Translations under genes and position numbers: made by a program
Assembly (NCBI RefSeq): GCF_000371785.1
Contig: NZ_AQUI01000002.1
Span: 2,645,276-2,709,275, forward strand
Reading direction: 5' to 3'
From: Actinopolyspora halophila DSM 43834
GTDB lineage: Bacteria; Actinomycetota; Actinomycetes; Mycobacteriales; Pseudonocardiaceae
Length of the DNA: 64,000 nucleotides
Notes under the pieces: generated by a model
Told to the model about the DNA's origin: nothing
Seen by the model: the letters and a program-made list of their open reading frames with translations, nothing else
Database searches by the model: none
Shown: piece by piece, positions 35,507 to 44,828 of the stretch
Numbering within the stretch: the stretch's first letter is position 1
Layout of the letters: each line of letters opens with the position of its first letter

Positions 35507-36547
35507 TCAGCAGCAGCCCTGCGCGACGCACAACTGCCCGTTGGCGGCACAACCGGCTTCCACGAGCGGGGAAAGCTTGCGCACCCGGTGGTCCTCGACG
35601 TGTTCGGACACCAGTTCGCCGATCATCCGCGCGTAGCGGGGATCGGTTCCTGCCGTGGCGGCACGGACGAACCCCATCCCCAGCTCGCTCGCCTTGTCCG
35701 CGGCCTCGTTGTCCAGATCCCAGACGACTTCGAGGTGGTCGGAGACGAAACCGATGGGACTTACCACCACCGCGGGCACGTTCCTGCCCTGCAACTGGTC
35801 CAGGTGGTCGCAGACGTCCGGCTCCAGCCAGGGAACACTCGGAGGCCCCGAACGGGACTGCCACACCACGTCGTAGTCGCTCACCCCCACGGCTTCGGCC
35901 ACCAGCCGGGCCGTCTCGTGCACCTGCCGCGAATACCAGTGCGGACGACCGTCGGCGCCCACGCGCTCCTCGGCGCTCAACGGGACGGAATGCGCCGTGA
36001 ACACCAGACGCGCACCCGCACGGGACCGCTCGGCGAGCTCCGCGTAGGCATTGGTCACCGCGTCCGCGTTCGCCGCGACGAAAAGCGGGTGATCGTAGAA
36101 CTGCCGCAGTTTGACCAGTTCGGGAGCGCGGTCCTCACCGACGGCCGCCCTGGCACGAGCGATGTCCTCGTGATACTGGCGGCACCCCGAGTAGCCCCCC
36201 CACGCGGAAGTGGCGAACACCAGTGCTTTGCGCACTCCGTCGGCCGCCATCCGCTCGACCGTGTCCTCGGCCATGGGGTGCCAGTTGCGGTTGCCGAAGT
36301 ACACGGGCAGTTCCAACCCGCGTTCGGCGAGCTCCCCCTCCAGCGAGCCCATTACGTCGCGGTTGAGCCGATTGAGCGGCGAAACTCCACCGAAGTGGTG
36401 ATAGTGCTCGGCGACCTCGTCGAGCCGTTCCGGCGGAACATTGCGACCACGTGTCACGTTCTCCAGAAAGGGCCGTACCTCCTCGTGCCCTTCCGGGCCA
36501 CCGAACGAGAGGTACAGCAACGCGTCAAAGTCTTCCGAGCTGTTCAC
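35507..36547 (-). CDS. hemH: ferrochelatase (coproporphyrin ferrochelatase type)
   Basis: Inserts Fe2+ into the porphyrin in heme synthesis; in actinobacteria the substrate is usually coproporphyrin III. The protein has 346 residues. Family features include [11 protein letters not shown], the [10 protein letters not shown] loop, NRNWHPM, and the catalytic-histidine region [11 protein letters not shown] (about residue 185) together with [23 protein letters not shown] (about 265-285). The C-terminus is Cys-rich ([14 protein letters not shown]), as in [2Fe-2S]-binding actinobacterial ferrochelatases, with another Cys in SGCRQ. GTG start at 36547. It lies downstream of inhA on the same strand, separated by a strong palindrome, so it may need its own promoter. 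Confidence 0.93.
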   Translation of the reverse strand: MNSSEDFDALLYLSFGGPEGHEEVRPFLENVTRGRNVPPERLDEVAEHYHHFGGVSPLNRLNRDVMGSLEGELAERGLELPVYFGNRNWHPMAEDTVERMAADGVRKALVFATSAWGGYSGCRQYHEDIARARAAVGEDRAPELVKLRQFYDHPLFVAANADAVTNAYAELAERSRAGARLVFTAHSVPLSAEERVGADGRPHWYSRQVHETARLVAEAVGVSDYDVVWQSRSGPPSVPWLEPDVCDHLDQLQGRNVPAVVVSPIGFVSDHLEVVWDLDNEAADKASELGMGFVRAATAGTDPRYARMIGELVSEHVEDHRVRKLSPLVEAGCAANGQLCVAQGCC

Positions 36548-36565
36548 ACAACCATGATGCCGGGA

Positions 36566-36607
36566 CCGTCGTCGTGCCGCGCACCCGGGTGCGCGGCACG
36601 ACGACGG
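36566..36607 (-). terminator. 42-bp perfect palindrome between inhA and hemH
   Basis: Arms 36566-36586 and 36587-36607 are perfectly complementary over 21 bp with no spacer. It starts 35 bp after the inhA stop and lies just ahead of the hemH start. It should fold into a very stable hairpin; there is no T-tract. Termination or attenuation between the two genes is likely. Confidence 0.7.
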
Positions 36608-36641
36608 CCGTGCGACTCGGTCTCACCGTCCTGTCCGCGCG

Positions 36642-37409
36642 TCACGCACCCAGGGCGTGAAAACCACCATCGGTCATGATCATGGACCCGGTGGTTTTCG
36701 GCAGCCAGTCCGACAGCGCGGTGCAGACCGTGCGCCCCACCGGCTCCGGGTTCTCCACGTCCCAACCGAGCGGAGCGCGCTCGCCCCAGGTGTCCTCCAA
36801 CTCCTGGAAACCGGGAATCGACTTGGCGGCCATGGTGCGCACAGGACCGGCGCTGACCAGATTGACGCGAATTCCCCGCGGACCGAGCTCCCGAGCCAGG
36901 TACCGCGAGGTGGACTCCAGGGCGGCCTTGGCCACCCCCATCCAGTCGTAGGCAGGCCAGGCCACCCGCGCGTCGAAGTCCATTCCCACCACGGAACTGC
37001 CCTCACCCAACAGCGGCAGACAGGCCTTGGTCAGGGAGTTCAACGAATACGCCGAGATATGCAGCGCGCTGGAGACGTCCTCCCACGGCGCCTGCATGAA
37101 ATCCGCCCCGAGGCAGGACTCCGGGGCGTAGCCGATCGAGTGCACCACCCCGTCGAGCCCGTCGACGTGCTCGGACACCGAGTCGGCCAGACCGGCCAGG
37201 TGCTGGTCGTTGGTGACGTCGAGCTCGATCACCGGGGCAGGCTTCGGAAGCCTGCCCGCGATCCGCTCGACCAGCTTGATCCGCCCGTAACCGGTCAGTA
37301 TCACCTCGGCGCCCTGTTCCTGAGCCACCTTGGCCGTGTGGAACGCGATGGACGAGTCGGTGATCACACCGGTCACGAGAATTCGTTTACCTTCGAGCAG
37401 ACCGCTCAC
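36642..37409 (-). CDS. inhA: NADH-dependent enoyl-ACP reductase
   Basis: Reduces the trans-2-enoyl-ACP double bond in fatty-acid elongation (FAS-II), cytoplasmic. A 255-residue short-chain dehydrogenase with the InhA/FabI-type nucleotide loop VTGVITDSSIAFHTA, the GYAPESCLG region, and catalytic Tyr and Lys in YDWMGVAKAALES. Residues that follow (RVNLVSAGPVRTMAAKSIPGF) match the substrate loop of mycobacterial InhA. The GTG at 37409 is preferred because GGAGG lies 6 nt upstream and gives the usual start SGLLEGKRIL; an ATG 6 bp earlier abuts the ribosome site. It follows fabG as in mycobacteria, but a hairpin separates them. Confidence 0.93.
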   Translation of the reverse strand: MSGLLEGKRILVTGVITDSSIAFHTAKVAQEQGAEVILTGYGRIKLVERIAGRLPKPAPVIELDVTNDQHLAGLADSVSEHVDGLDGVVHSIGYAPESCLGADFMQAPWEDVSSALHISAYSLNSLTKACLPLLGEGSSVVGMDFDARVAWPAYDWMGVAKAALESTSRYLARELGPRGIRVNLVSAGPVRTMAAKSIPGFQELEDTWGERAPLGWDVENPEPVGRTVCTALSDWLPKTTGSMIMTDGGFHALGA

Positions 37410-37621
37410 TTGCATCCTCCACGCAATACATGACGAAAAATCCCAGGATTCCTTGTGGAATGATCGTCCGGGGATCGGGGCACACACGACGACGTCTCGA
37501 CGACGTCGCGGGACACCCGGGCGGCTCTTCCCGGCCACGTGCCCGCCGTTGCTCCGCCGCACGCGCTCCGAGCCACTCGCTCCGCCTCGGCCGAGCACTC
37601 CAGCCACAAGGAATCACGCTG

Positions 37622-37641
37622 CAAGCCCCCCCGGGGGCTTG
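37622..37641 (-). terminator. GC-rich hairpin between fabG and inhA
   Basis: CAAGCCCCC and GGGGGCTTG pair over 9 bp with a 2-nt centre, 20 bp beyond the fabG stop. It may end or attenuate fabG transcription ahead of inhA, which has a 250-bp upstream region of its own. Confidence 0.55.
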
Positions 37642-37661
37642 AGTCGAGGCAGCGGACCGTT

Positions 37662-38366
37662 TCAGTGCCCCATGCCGACACCGCCGTCGACCGGGATGAC
37701 GGCTCCGGTGACATAGCCCGCGCTCTCCGAGGCCAACCACCGCACCGTGTCGGCCACCTCGTCCGGTTCGGCGAAGCGGGCCAACGGCACCTGCGCGAGA
37801 ATCTCCTGCTTGCGCTGCTCGGGCAGCTCGCCGGTCATGTCCGTGGTAACGAACCCGGGAGTGACCACATTGGACGTGATGCTGCGCGAACCGAGCTCCC
37901 GTGCCAGCGAACGGGCGAAACCGATCAGCCCTGCCTTGCTCGCGGCATAGTTGGCCTGTCCCGGAGCACCGGAAAGCGCCACGGTGGAGGAGATGAAGAT
38001 CATGCGTCCCCTCCTGTTGCGCAGCATACTGCTCGACGCGCGCTTGGCGACCCGGTACGCCCCGGTCAGGTTGGCCTCAACGACCCGTTGAAACTGCTCC
38101 TCCTCCATGCGCAGCAGCAGCCCGTCATCGGTGATCCCCGCGTTGGCCACGAGCACCTCGACCCGGCCGTGCGCCGCCTCGACCTCGTCGAAAGCGGCGG
38201 TCACCTGCTCCGAGTCGGTCACATCGCAGCGCACCCCCAGCATCCCCTCCGGAGCGCCGGACCCACGGTGGGTGATCGCCACTTTGTCCCCGGCGGCCTG
38301 GAACGCCTCGGCTATAGCCAATCCGATACCACGATTCCCCCCGGTGACCAGTACGGACCGTGCCAC
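37662..38366 (-). CDS. fabG: 3-oxoacyl-ACP reductase
   Basis: NADPH-dependent reduction of 3-ketoacyl-ACP in fatty-acid elongation. A 234-residue short-chain dehydrogenase: VTGGNRGIGLAIA cofactor loop, NAGI motif (VLVANAGITDDG), catalytic Ser in FISSTVALSG, and Tyr/Lys in NYAASKAGLIG. The late VTPGFVTTDMT and the GAVIPVDGGVGMGH end match FabG/MabA. GTG at 38366 gives AGGAG a 7-nt gap; the GTG two codons upstream is closer to the site. It is the first gene of a fabG-inhA-hemH order like that of mycobacteria, divergent from the FAD/FeS oxidoreductase. Confidence 0.93.
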   Translation of the reverse strand: MARSVLVTGGNRGIGLAIAEAFQAAGDKVAITHRGSGAPEGMLGVRCDVTDSEQVTAAFDEVEAAHGRVEVLVANAGITDDGLLLRMEEEQFQRVVEANLTGAYRVAKRASSSMLRNRRGRMIFISSTVALSGAPGQANYAASKAGLIGFARSLARELGSRSITSNVVTPGFVTTDMTGELPEQRKQEILAQVPLARFAEPDEVADTVRWLASESAGYVTGAVIPVDGGVGMGH

Positions 38367-38646
38367 TCTCACACTCCTAAGGAACTTTCTCTCGAACTCC
38401 GTGTCTCACCCGGCGCTGTCCGCCGAATCCGGCGCGAGGCTATCGGCCCGAGGTGTGCCCTCCGACATCGGACCCGATCTCACCGGGCGAGACACGACGC
38501 TCCCCTCGAGGAACGCCACCACCGACCGCGCCGAGCACCACGGCGCGCTGTGGGCGCGGGACTGGCATCCGGTGTGTAACGTCGATCAGCGTCGCCTTCG
38601 CTGCCGACCGGTGGAAAACACACCCCGCCCCGTCTGGAGTCCCGCG

Positions 38647-41562
38647 ATGAACGAAACGATCCACACAGCCGCGCGGACACCCGAATTCGCACAACCGCTG
38701 CGCAACTCCCTGACGGGGCAAGCGCGATTCGACCCGGGCACACGCGCGCTGTATGCCACCGACGCCTCGAACTACCGGCGGGTTCCCCGCGGGGTGGTTT
38801 TCCCGCGCGACGACAGCGACGTGGCGGCCACTCTCGCGGTCGCACGTGAGTACGGACTGCCGATCACCTCCCGCGGATCGGGCACGAGCGTGGCGGGCAA
38901 CGCCATGGGCGACGGTCTGGTCCTGGACTTTTCCAAGCACATGAACCGGATCGAACACCTCGACCCCGCACGGCGACTGGCCCGTGTGCAACCGGGGGTC
39001 GTGCTCGACACCCTGCGCGCAACGGCAGCGCAGCACGGACTCACCTTCGGCCCCGACCCCTCCACGCACAGCCGGTGCACCCTCGGCGGGATGATCGGCA
39101 ACAACTCGTGCGGCACGCACTCGGTGGCCTGGGGAAAAACGGTCGACAACGTGCGCGAGCTGGACGTGTTGCTCTCGGACGGAACACGGTTGACGCTGTC
39201 GAAGACCGACCAGCAACAGCTGGAGACGTTGTGTCGCCGCCAGGACCGCACCGGGCAGCTCTACCGGGGGCTGCGCGACCTCGCTGACGAATTCGCCCCC
39301 CGGCTGCGCGCCGACCTGCCCGACACCACCAGACGGGTCTCCGGGTACAACCTGGACCAACTGCTTCCGGAGAACGGGTTCGACGTCGCTCGCGCACTGG
39401 TCGGTTCGGAGGGCAGCTGCGCCACCGTCCTGGCGGCCACGGTGGAACTGGTGGAGGAACCGGGCGCCCGTGCCGTGGTCGTTCTCGGGTTCGACGACGC
39501 CTATGCCGCCGCCGACCAGGTTCCCCGGGTCCGGGAGCACCCCACCCTGGCAGTGGAAGGTCTCACCGGGGAGTTGGTCGACGTCGTCCGGGAACGCAAC
39601 CCGAACTCCCCCGCCCTCACGCTGCTGCCCCGCGGTCGGAGCTGGCTGCTCGTGGAAACCGGCGGCCCCGACTCCGACACGGCGGCGCGGGACGCCCGCG
39701 CGATCGCCGAGCGGTTCGCCGACCACGCCGACCGCGTCGTGCACACCGACGCACAACGGATGGCCGCGCTGTGGAAGATCCGCGAGGAGGGTTCGGGCTA
39801 TTCGACACGCATGACCGACGGGTCGCAACGCTGGTCCGGCTGGGAGGACGCCGCAGTCCCCCCGGAGAACCTCGGATCCTACCTCCGCGAGTTCGACGAG
39901 CTGCTGCAACGTTTCGGCTACCGCGGTGCCAGCTACGGGCACTACGGTGAGGGCTGCATCCACGTGCGCATCGACTTCGACCTGACCTCCCGGCCCGGCG
40001 CCTCCGACTACCGGGCCTTCCTGGAAGCCGCCGCCGACCTCGTCGTCGCGCACGGTGGTTCGCTCTCCGGGGAACACGGGGACGGGCAGGCCCGCTCGGA
40101 ACTGCTGCCGCGCATGTACCCGCCGGAGATGCTGGAGGCATTCGACCGGTTCAAAACCCTCTTCGACCCCGAGGGGCTGCACAACCCCGGAGTGATCACC
40201 CGCCCACGCGGCGTGGACGAGGACCTGAGGCCCCTGGTCGCGGCACCACGCATTCCGAGCAGGACCGAACTGGCGCTGCACTCCGACAATGGTGACCTCG
40301 CCTCCGCGACGCACCGGTGCGTGGGCGTGGGCAAATGCCTCAACCCCTCCGGCGGAGTGATGTGCCCGAGCTACCGGGCGACCCGGGACGAGAAGCACTC
40401 CACCCGGGGACGGGCACACCTGCTGTTCGAGATGCTGTCCGGAAAGACCGTGGGCGGGGGCTGGCGTTCCGAACAGACCCGCGAGGCACTCGACCTGTGC
40501 CTGTCCTGCAAGGGCTGCAAGACCGACTGCCCCGTGGGCGTGGACATGGCCACCTACAAGGCCGAGTTCCTGCACCGGCACTATCGTCACAGGCCGCGTC
40601 CGGCAGCGCACTACTCGATGGGATTCCTGCCACTGTGGCTGGCGGCCGCGCGGTGGGCCCCCGAGCTGTTCAACCGACTCAGCCGCGGAAGAGCGGCCCC
40701 GGCGCTGAAACGACTCGGCGGAATCGCCCCCGAAAGGGACCTGCCACTGCTGGCGCGGCGCGACCTGCTCGAATCGTGCTCGGACCGGCGATCTTCCCGC
40801 CCGCCGGAAGGACCCGGCAACCCTGTGCTGCTGTTCCCGGACACCTTCACCAACCACTTCGAACCCGACATCGGTCTGGACGCGATCGCGGTGCTGGAGT
40901 CCTCCGATCACGAGGTCCGACTGCCCGACACGACGGTGTGCTGCGGGCTGACGTGGTACTCCACCGGACAGCTCGGCACCGCGCGGCGAACGCTGCGCCG
41001 CACCGCGCGCAAGCTGCGTCCGTGGCTGCGGGAGGAGGCGCCGGTGGTGGGGCTGGAACCGAGTTGCACCGCCTTCCTGCGCAACGACGCGCTCGAACTC
41101 GCCCCCGACGACCCCGATGTGCGCTCCCTGGCCGCGGCCACCCGCACGTTCGCCGAACAGGTCGACCAGCACGCACCGGACCGGCGGTCTTCACCGCAGC
41201 CGTCACGGGAACAGTCCGGGGAGATGCTCGTGCAGATGCACTGCCACCAGTACGCCGAACTGGGCTTCGACGCCGACCGTTCCGCGCTGGAATCGGCCGG
41301 GCTGGCACCCCGAGTGCTCGACGCGGGATGCTGCGGCCTGGCAGGCAACTTCGGTTTCGAACGCGGCCACTACGAGGTCTCCATGGCCTGCGCCGAGGAC
41401 GCGTTGCTGCCCGAGATCCGTTCCGCCCCGGACGGCACCGAGGTGCTCGCCGACGGGTTCAGCTGTCGCACCCAGCTGCGGCACGCCGCTGCTGCCGAAC
41501 CACTGCACCTGGCGACCGCGGTCGCCAGGCAATTGGGCGTTTCCCGCCGGAACAGCCCATGA
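38647..41562 (+). CDS. FAD-linked and FeS oxidoreductase, D-lactate/glycolate dehydrogenase type
   Basis: A 971-residue fusion of the GlcD-like flavin subunit and GlcF-like iron-sulfur subunit. The first half has a PCMH-type FAD domain (PITSRGSGTSVAGNAMGDG, about 70-90; GGMIGNNSCGTHS) and an FAD-oxidase C domain (HYGEGCIHVRIDFD, SGEHGDGQARSELL). The second half has a 4Fe-4S pair (CVGVGKCLNPSGGVMCPS and CLSCKGCKTDCPVG) and two CCG motifs (VCCGLTWYS, GCCGLAGNFG). Such enzymes oxidise D-2-hydroxyacids such as D-lactate and pass electrons to the quinone pool at the membrane. ATG at 38647 with GGAG 7 nt before. It stands alone between the core gene blocks. Confidence 0.92.
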   Translation: MNETIHTAARTPEFAQPLRNSLTGQARFDPGTRALYATDASNYRRVPRGVVFPRDDSDVAATLAVAREYGLPITSRGSGTSVAGNAMGDGLVLDFSKHMNRIEHLDPARRLARVQPGVVLDTLRATAAQHGLTFGPDPSTHSRCTLGGMIGNNSCGTHSVAWGKTVDNVRELDVLLSDGTRLTLSKTDQQQLETLCRRQDRTGQLYRGLRDLADEFAPRLRADLPDTTRRVSGYNLDQLLPENGFDVARALVGSEGSCATVLAATVELVEEPGARAVVVLGFDDAYAAADQVPRVREHPTLAVEGLTGELVDVVRERNPNSPALTLLPRGRSWLLVETGGPDSDTAARDARAIAERFADHADRVVHTDAQRMAALWKIREEGSGYSTRMTDGSQRWSGWEDAAVPPENLGSYLREFDELLQRFGYRGASYGHYGEGCIHVRIDFDLTSRPGASDYRAFLEAAADLVVAHGGSLSGEHGDGQARSELLPRMYPPEMLEAFDRFKTLFDPEGLHNPGVITRPRGVDEDLRPLVAAPRIPSRTELALHSDNGDLASATHRCVGVGKCLNPSGGVMCPSYRATRDEKHSTRGRAHLLFEMLSGKTVGGGWRSEQTREALDLCLSCKGCKTDCPVGVDMATYKAEFLHRHYRHRPRPAAHYSMGFLPLWLAAARWAPELFNRLSRGRAAPALKRLGGIAPERDLPLLARRDLLESCSDRRSSRPPEGPGNPVLLFPDTFTNHFEPDIGLDAIAVLESSDHEVRLPDTTVCCGLTWYSTGQLGTARRTLRRTARKLRPWLREEAPVVGLEPSCTAFLRNDALELAPDDPDVRSLAAATRTFAEQVDQHAPDRRSSPQPSREQSGEMLVQMHCHQYAELGFDADRSALESAGLAPRVLDAGCCGLAGNFGFERGHYEVSMACAEDALLPEIRSAPDGTEVLADGFSCRTQLRHAAAAEPLHLATAVARQLGVSRRNSP

Positions 41563-41981
41563 ACCGGGATGGCGGAGCTCGCCGTGCTGAACGGAGTCAC
41601 GGAATCGCGGGAACGAGCAGGTGCGATGCGTGTTGGCCGCCGAAGTGGATGCTCGCGCCCGCGGTGTTTCTCCGGTCGGCCGGATCATCGTGGGCGAGCT
41701 GGGGATGGAGATCACCGTCGTCTCGCGCCATTCGGCCGCCGGGCACCACAGGGTCTTTCCGGAATTGCTGGGCGGACGAGACGACGACCATGGCGATGGC
41801 CTACCTGACCTCCACTCCCCCGAGCACGCCGACGACGCACTGATCGGTCGCCACCGGCTCGATCCCCGCAGGAGCTCATCCGAATAGGTGATCCTGACGG
41901 AATTCGTCTTGAGGCTCCAGCATTCCCGAAACAATGACCACCGCCTGAATGGCGTCGATCCGAGCAAGATGGGGGTTTCGC
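41563..41981. other. 419-bp gap, no clear gene
   Basis: One plus-strand open frame (about 41627-41887; ends SPEHADDALIGRHRLDP) looks partly protein-like but has no ribosome site, and no match is evident. I leave it uncalled. The stretch 41880-41960 probably holds the promoter of the small secreted protein. Confidence 0.35.
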
Positions 41982-42338
41982 ATGCACACGTTCCGGAAAG
42001 GACTCCTCGCCGTAGCCGCAGTGTTCCCGCTGGTCTGCGCGCCGATGGCCGCCGCGTCCACCACGCCCTCCGTGAGCGACGCGGAAGCAGCACAGGAGCA
42101 ATGTCGCAGCGGTGGTCCGCACACCGGCTTCTTCGGTACCAATATCAATATGCGTCGCACACCGGGAGGAATGGTGATCGGCGAAGCGAACTCCGGGGAC
42201 TGCGCATACTGGTACGAGGCAACCTCTGGTCCGGAGGTGCCGTGCTGGTATGGGCCCGAAGACGTGTGGCATCTCGTCAAGAACAAGCGCACGAATGTCG
42301 TGGGGTACGTAAGCGCGTGCTACATAGCCACCCCCTGA
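41982..42338 (+). CDS. small secreted SH3-like protein
   Basis: A 118-residue exported protein. The signal peptide (MHTFRKGLLAVAAVFPLVCAP and so on) ends at MAAAS near residue 26. The mature part has four cysteines and reads NINMRRTPGGMVIGEANSGDCAYW, then GYVSACYI, which is the pattern of a bacterial SH3 domain (vital N-x-R, and G-Y-V near the end). Such domains bind peptidoglycan or serve as exported structural modules. ATG at 41982 follows a GGGGG stretch. There is no linked gene. Confidence 0.7.
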   Translation: MHTFRKGLLAVAAVFPLVCAPMAAASTTPSVSDAEAAQEQCRSGGPHTGFFGTNINMRRTPGGMVIGEANSGDCAYWYEATSGPEVPCWYGPEDVWHLVKNKRTNVVGYVSACYIATP

Positions 42339-42493
42339 CGAAACGTAGCCCGACGGTCACAGGCGGGGCGAGGCGACTGCGGATGCTGTCACGCTGGCTA
42401 CGACTCCGTCCGCAGTCCTCGACCCGAGCGCCGAACGCGGTCGTCGAGTTCGTCGCGCACTCGTCCCACGACCTCAGTGGGGTCAGCCCGGGG

Positions 42494-42697
42494 CTATCTG
42501 GCGTCCGACCGCGACGTCGTTGGACGCCAGTACAGCATTCCCGCTGCGAAGGCCACGGTGAGGCACGCGAGCACTCCGAGGCCCCGGAGGCTGCCCTGTT
42601 CGTCCGAGTGGAACAGCGGTGGGAGGCGCAGGATCATCACGGCGGCCGACACGGCCGTCCCGGCCAGGCTGGCCACGAACAGCCATATCTCTTTCAT
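42494..42697 (-). CDS. small two-helix membrane protein
   Basis: A 67-residue protein with two membrane helices (about residues 4-24 and 38-57) joined by RLPPLFHSDEQGSLRG. The ATG at 42697 has AAGGTGAGG close upstream, which supports it over longer open frames. I recognise no family. It has no operon partner. The Arg-rich end (RPTTSRSDAR) suggests a cytoplasmic C-terminus. Confidence 0.55.
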   Translation of the reverse strand: MKEIWLFVASLAGTAVSAAVMILRLPPLFHSDEQGSLRGLGVLACLTVAFAAGMLYWRPTTSRSDAR

Positions 42698-42962
42698 CGT
42701 CCTCACCTTACCCGAAGCGGCTGGCGACGGCGGTGACCGACGCGACACCGGCGGTGACGTATCCGCCCCGGCGTCCCCCGTGCAGGCACCCACGAGGAGA
42801 TACCCGGTCGTGCCACTCACACCGATTTGCGCACATTATCGGACAAATGGGTTGAAGGGTGGCTCGATGGCCACGCGCCGGCACTTGAGCATCGTCGAGT
42901 CCGATCACGCGCCGGGCTTCGGGTGTTGTGCACGGCCTCGGGTTGGACGTACTCACTGTTGA

Positions 42963-43994
42963 TCATTCGGTGAGGTCCAGCACGAAGCGGTGGCGTACGT
43001 CGTTGTGAGCGAGGCGGTCGAAAGCCTCGTCGAGGCGGTCGGGCGTGACCATCTCGATGTCCGCGGTGATGCCGTGCTCGGCACACAGGTCGAGCATCTC
43101 TTGGGTCTCGGGTACTCCGCCGCTGCCGGAGCCGGCGAGGCGCTTGGCCCCGACGATCAGGTTCATCGGGTCGACACGCAGTGCCTCGTGCGGGATCCCC
43201 ACCAGGCAGAGGGTGCCGTCGATGTTGAGCGTGTCGAAGTAGGGAGCGAGTTCGTGCGACGCGCCGATGGTGTCGAGGATGAAGTCGAACCGGCCGGTCT
43301 GGGCCGCCATCTGGGAAGCGTCGGTGGACACGATGGCATCCTCAGCGCCGAGGGCCAGCGCGGTCTCGGCCTTGCCGGGCGAGGTGGTGAACACGCTGAC
43401 CTCGGCACCCAGCGCCCGAGCCAGCTTCACCCCGACGTGCCCCAGACCGCCGAGACCGACCACCCCCACGACCGTGCCCTTGCCGACGCCGGAGCGGCGC
43501 AGCGGCGAGTAGGTGGTCACGCCCGCGCACATCAGTGGCGCCACCCCGGCCGGGTCGAGCCCCTCGGGCAGTCGGTAGACGAAGTGCTCGTCGAGTACAT
43601 ACTCCGACGAGTAACCCCCCTGGGTGGTGTTACCGACCCCGTCCGAGCCGCCGTAGGTCAGCCTCACCTGGGCGCACCAGTTCTCCCGACCTGCCCGGCA
43701 GGCCGCGCAGCGCCCGCACGAACCGACGATGTTGCCGACCGCGACCTGGTCACCGACCGCGAATCGCGAGACGTCCGCCCCCACCTCGGCGACCTCGCCG
43801 ACGATCTCGTGGCCGGGCACCAGCGGGAACGCCGCCGGATCGCCATCACGGACCGCGTCCAGATCACTACCGCAGATTCCGCAGTAGCGGATCCGCACGG
43901 CCACGTCGCGGTCACCGACATCGTGCCGGGCGAAGTCCCAGGCCCGGATCACTGAGCCCGGCTCGCCTGCGGCCCATCCCCGCGTCATGCGCAT
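42963..43994 (-). CDS. zinc-dependent alcohol dehydrogenase (CAD/YahK type)
   Basis: A medium-chain NAD(P)-dependent alcohol dehydrogenase of 343 residues. It has the catalytic zinc ligands in CGICGSDLDAV and GHEIVGEV, four structural zinc cysteines in CGRCAACRAGRENWC, and the nucleotide loop GLGGLGHVGVKLARALGAEV. Similar cinnamyl-alcohol-dehydrogenase-like enzymes reduce aldehydes with NADPH. The ATG at 43994 follows GGAGG with a 6-nt gap. It is divergent from a TetR regulator. The region between has two copies of the same operator in inverted orientation, so repression by that TetR is likely. An aldehyde detoxification role fits, but is inference. Confidence 0.92.
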   Translation of the reverse strand: MRMTRGWAAGEPGSVIRAWDFARHDVGDRDVAVRIRYCGICGSDLDAVRDGDPAAFPLVPGHEIVGEVAEVGADVSRFAVGDQVAVGNIVGSCGRCAACRAGRENWCAQVRLTYGGSDGVGNTTQGGYSSEYVLDEHFVYRLPEGLDPAGVAPLMCAGVTTYSPLRRSGVGKGTVVGVVGLGGLGHVGVKLARALGAEVSVFTTSPGKAETALALGAEDAIVSTDASQMAAQTGRFDFILDTIGASHELAPYFDTLNIDGTLCLVGIPHEALRVDPMNLIVGAKRLAGSGSGGVPETQEMLDLCAEHGITADIEMVTPDRLDEAFDRLAHNDVRHRFVLDLTE

Positions 43995-44039
43995 CGCGTT
44001 CCTCCATAACCATGCTGCTCGTCGACTCGGCAACCTAAA

Positions 44040-44110
44040 ACAAACTAGTTAGTTATCGTTGCGACGAAGAGTATCCGACTCATGCGAGGAAGGCAAACTA
44101 ACCAGTTTGT
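44040..44110. promoter_or_regulatory. paired TetR operators
   Basis: ACAAACTAGTTAGTT at 44040-44054 recurs as its reverse complement with one change at 44096-44110 (AACTAACCAGTTTGT). Each contains AACT-N4-AGTT. They lie between the divergent alcohol dehydrogenase and TetR starts, one nearer each gene. Confidence 0.75.
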
Positions 44111-44122
44111 ATCCTTGCGGGC

Positions 44123-44692
44123 ATGGGTGATGGACAGGCAACACGACGCAGGTTGTTCGACGCGGCGACCGCCGAGTTCACTCGGCACGGGATCGCCGGC
44201 GCGCGGGTCGACCGCATCGCCGAGTCCGCACAGGCCAACAAGGCCCAGCTATATGCCTACTACGGCAGCAAGGACCAACTGTTCGACACGGTGTTCCACG
44301 AGCACCTGCGACTGATCGTGGACATGGTCCCGCTCGACGCGACCGACCTGCCCGGCTACGCAGCACGCCTCTACGACGCCTACCTCCAACGCCCCGAAAT
44401 CGTGCTGCTGGCCACGTGGGCCCGGCTGGAACGCACCCCGACCGGGGACCTGCTGGTCGCCGCCGCCGAGGACGTAGCTCGCAAGCTGGCCGCGATCGCC
44501 GACGCCCAGCGCGACGGCCTGATCACCGCCGACCTCGAACCATCCGAGGTCTACTCGATGGTCATCGCGATATCGATGACCTGGTCACCAGCCAGCACCA
44601 CCTACACCGCATCCGCCGACGAAGACCCCGCCGTGCACGAACGACGCCGACACGTCCTCGCCGAGACCGTGCGCCGAGCATTCACGCAGTAA
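44123..44692 (+). CDS. TetR-family repressor
   Basis: A 189-residue regulator. The N-terminal helix-turn-helix (RRRLFDAATAEFTRHGIAGARVDRIAESAQANKAQLYAYYGSKDQLFDTV, residues 8-57) is canonical. The C-terminal ligand domain is all-helical with WARLERTPTGDLLVAAAEDVAR, a form seen in aldehyde- or quinone-responsive members. The ATG at 44123 lies 12 bp after the second operator, so it should be autoregulated as well as controlling the divergent alcohol dehydrogenase. The ligand is not known. Confidence 0.9.
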   Translation: MGDGQATRRRLFDAATAEFTRHGIAGARVDRIAESAQANKAQLYAYYGSKDQLFDTVFHEHLRLIVDMVPLDATDLPGYAARLYDAYLQRPEIVLLATWARLERTPTGDLLVAAAEDVARKLAAIADAQRDGLITADLEPSEVYSMVIAISMTWSPASTTYTASADEDPAVHERRRHVLAETVRRAFTQ

Positions 44693-44748
44693 GCCCGCAG
44701 ACGCGATGGAACTGACGATTCCGCACTCTGCAGGCCGAACAGCTGACT

Positions 44749-44791
44749 CACGCTGGACGTCCCTCGTCGCCGACGAGGGACGTCCAGCGTG
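44749..44791. terminator. bidirectional terminator, 21-bp stem
   Basis: Arms 44749-44769 and 44771-44791 are complementary over 21 bp with a single base between (a small loop opens in practice). It lies in the 136-bp gap between the convergent TetR and MgtC genes. Confidence 0.8.
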
Positions 44792-44828
44792 TGCGGTGCG
44801 ACGAGCGCATCGAGCGGGTGGGACTCGT

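Noticed and set aside
37659-37672. inverted ACTGAAAC string at the end of fabG
   Set aside because: It contains only the right-arm octamer and is at the coding stop (CAC TGA AAC). The left TTTYG arm at the fixed 8-bp distance is missing, so it is probably chance.
38440-41172. 910-codon open frame on the minus strand
   Set aside because: It is antisense to the FAD/FeS oxidoreductase, whose motifs are unmistakable; the antisense product is a Gly/Val/Gln-rich string without domain features. Typical of high G+C third-position bias.
41621-41887. 88-codon plus-strand frame after the FAD/FeS gene
   Set aside because: No ribosome site, no signal peptide, His/Asp-rich ending, and a competing frame on the other strand; insufficient to call.
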